Shown one piece after another: positions 5,253-5,748 of a DNA stretch of 5,748 bases (positions are counted from its first letter, which is position 1; the number at the start of each line of letters is the position of its first letter). The position numbers and the translations under genes were made by a program. Source of the DNA: Oscillospiraceae bacterium. GTDB lineage: Bacteria; Bacillota_A; Clostridia; Oscillospirales; Ruminococcaceae. The stretch covers positions 1-5,748 of the forward strand of contig JAFSHE010000385.1 in assembly GCA_017440445.1 (NCBI GenBank), in the 5' to 3' direction. Under the pieces are notes generated by a model. The model did not search any database and was not told the origin of the DNA. It was given only the letters and a program-made list of their open reading frames with translations.

Positions 5253-5748
5253 ATGCTCAGAAGATTGGCTTCGCTGACTGCGACTCTTGCAGCGGCAGCG
5301 GTGATATCTATGTCGGCATACGCTACTAACGGCGGCGTAGTGGGCAACGTTGTGGATGCGGGTGAGAATATAGTAAATGACGTTGTTGACGCAGGCGAAA
5401 ATGTTGTGGATGATGTGACGGATGCTGTCACCGGTGGTGACAATAATACAACAAGCGGAAACACAAACGGTACTACAAGCGGAAATACAAACGGCACCAC
5501 CAATGGAACAACAGGTGGAAACACCAACAATGGTACAACTAATGGCACGACTGGTGGCACAACAAACGGCACGACAGGCGGTACAGGAAGCGGAACTGTG
5601 ACCCCTCCTGATGTCGGAACTGCAGGAGACGCCGGCGATGAAGAGACCACAAGACCTCCCGAGCTTGCTAACCCTGATACAGGTATCTCTTTCCCGTTTG
5701 CAGCGATAGCGGCTATCTCTCTCGGTGGTGCGGGCGTTGCATTTGCCA
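5253..5748 (+). CDS. Secreted, probably cell-wall-anchored Thr/Asn/Gly-rich protein, 3' end missing
   Basis: The window ends inside this frame after 165 codons. The N-terminus is a signal peptide: two arginines (3-4), a hydrophobic Ala-rich core (5-22), and likely cleavage after AYA (22-24). Residues 33-54 hold two tandem 11-residue repeats, VVDAGENIVND and VVDAGENVVDD, with a fading third copy after them. Residues 60-117 are almost purely Thr, Asn, Gly and Ser, with six NGTT units, as in flexible wall-spanning stalks. A Pro/acidic linker with TTRPPELA (132-139) leads to NPDTG (140-144), which resembles LPXTG-type sortase motifs, followed by a hydrophobic stretch (145-165) up to the edge. The positively charged tail expected after it is not visible. 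The protein is small and has no recognisable catalytic domain. It is probably its own transcription unit, between the nfnB terminator and the window end. No function can be assigned; a surface or envelope role is inferred from architecture. Confidence 0.85.
   Translation, partial: MLRRLASLTATLAAAAVISMSAYATNGGVVGNVVDAGENIVNDVVDAGENVVDDVTDAVTGGDNNTTSGNTNGTTSGNTNGTTNGTTGGNTNNGTTNGTTGGTTNGTTGGTGSGTVTPPDVGTAGDAGDEETTRPPELANPDTGISFPFAAIAAISLGGAGVAFA
5349..5414 (+). repeat. Two tandem 33-bp units encoding 11-residue repeats
   Basis: The units 5349-5381 and 5382-5414 encode VVDAGENIVND and VVDAGENVVDD, identical at 9 of 11 residues. Of the nine identical residues, seven use different synonymous codons, so the DNA is far less similar than the protein. 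A degenerate continuation (VTDAVTGGD) follows. Confidence 0.85.
5436..5597 (+). repeat. Low-complexity tract encoding the Thr/Asn/Gly stalk, with a 24-bp tandem repeat
   Basis: The tract encodes residues 62-115. Two 24-bp units at 5448-5471 and 5472-5495 each encode TTSGNTNG and differ at only three third positions. Shorter NGTT-coding units (at residues 72, 80, 84, 93, 97 and 105) continue irregularly. Such DNA tends to change length by slippage or recombination, so stalk length may vary among strains. Confidence 0.8.

Noticed and set aside
5448..5597. Possible CRISPR-like or minisatellite array
   Set aside because: The repeats are contiguous, in frame with a secreted protein and have no unique spacers. 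They are coding low-complexity repeats.
5144..5650. Minus-strand open frame rich in Pro and Val repeats
   Set aside because: The repeats are the reverse complement of the Thr/Asn/Gly codons on the + strand. The + strand has a signal peptide, a ribosome binding site and an anchor motif, and the minus frame has none of these.

Overview
The window reads as a low-to-mid-GC anaerobic Firmicute of the Clostridia, most likely Ruminococcus or a close Oscillospiraceae relative. This placement is inference. It rests on an NfnAB pair typical of fermentative anaerobes, strong AGGAGG-type ribosome binding sites, a Mini-III RNase, YitT and YebC genes of Firmicute type, and a Gram-positive secreted protein with an NPDTG sorting-type motif. 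All genes lie on the + strand, in three transcription units.

Region 1 (1-2673) is a tight gene cluster ending in a strong intrinsic terminator. It holds the 3' part of a class I SAM-dependent methyltransferase, Mini-ribonuclease III (mrnC), a YitT-family membrane protein and a YebC/TACO1-family protein. Gaps are 4, 16 and 33 nt with no terminator between the genes, so co-transcription is likely. The theme is RNA maturation and translation (mrnC, yebC) with two passengers of less certain role.

Region 2 (2674-5083) is a two-gene operon with a recognisable sigma-A-type promoter (TTGCAA, 17 nt, TATACT), a short leader with AGGAGG, nfnA and nfnB with zero nucleotides between them, and a G+C-rich terminator hairpin with a T-run. 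The products form the electron-bifurcating NADH-dependent reduced ferredoxin:NADP+ oxidoreductase, which links the ferredoxin, NADH and NADPH pools.

Region 3 (5084-5748) has a 5' leader with an inverted repeat, followed by a gene cut off by the window end. That gene encodes a secreted protein with a signal peptide, a tandem 11-residue repeat, a low-complexity Thr/Asn/Gly stalk, and an NPDTG motif followed by a hydrophobic segment. This is the least conventional part of the window.

Most of the window is ordinary core metabolism and housekeeping. I do not see a defence system, mobile element, CRISPR array, tRNA or rRNA. The best candidate for something little described is the secreted repeat protein at the right end.
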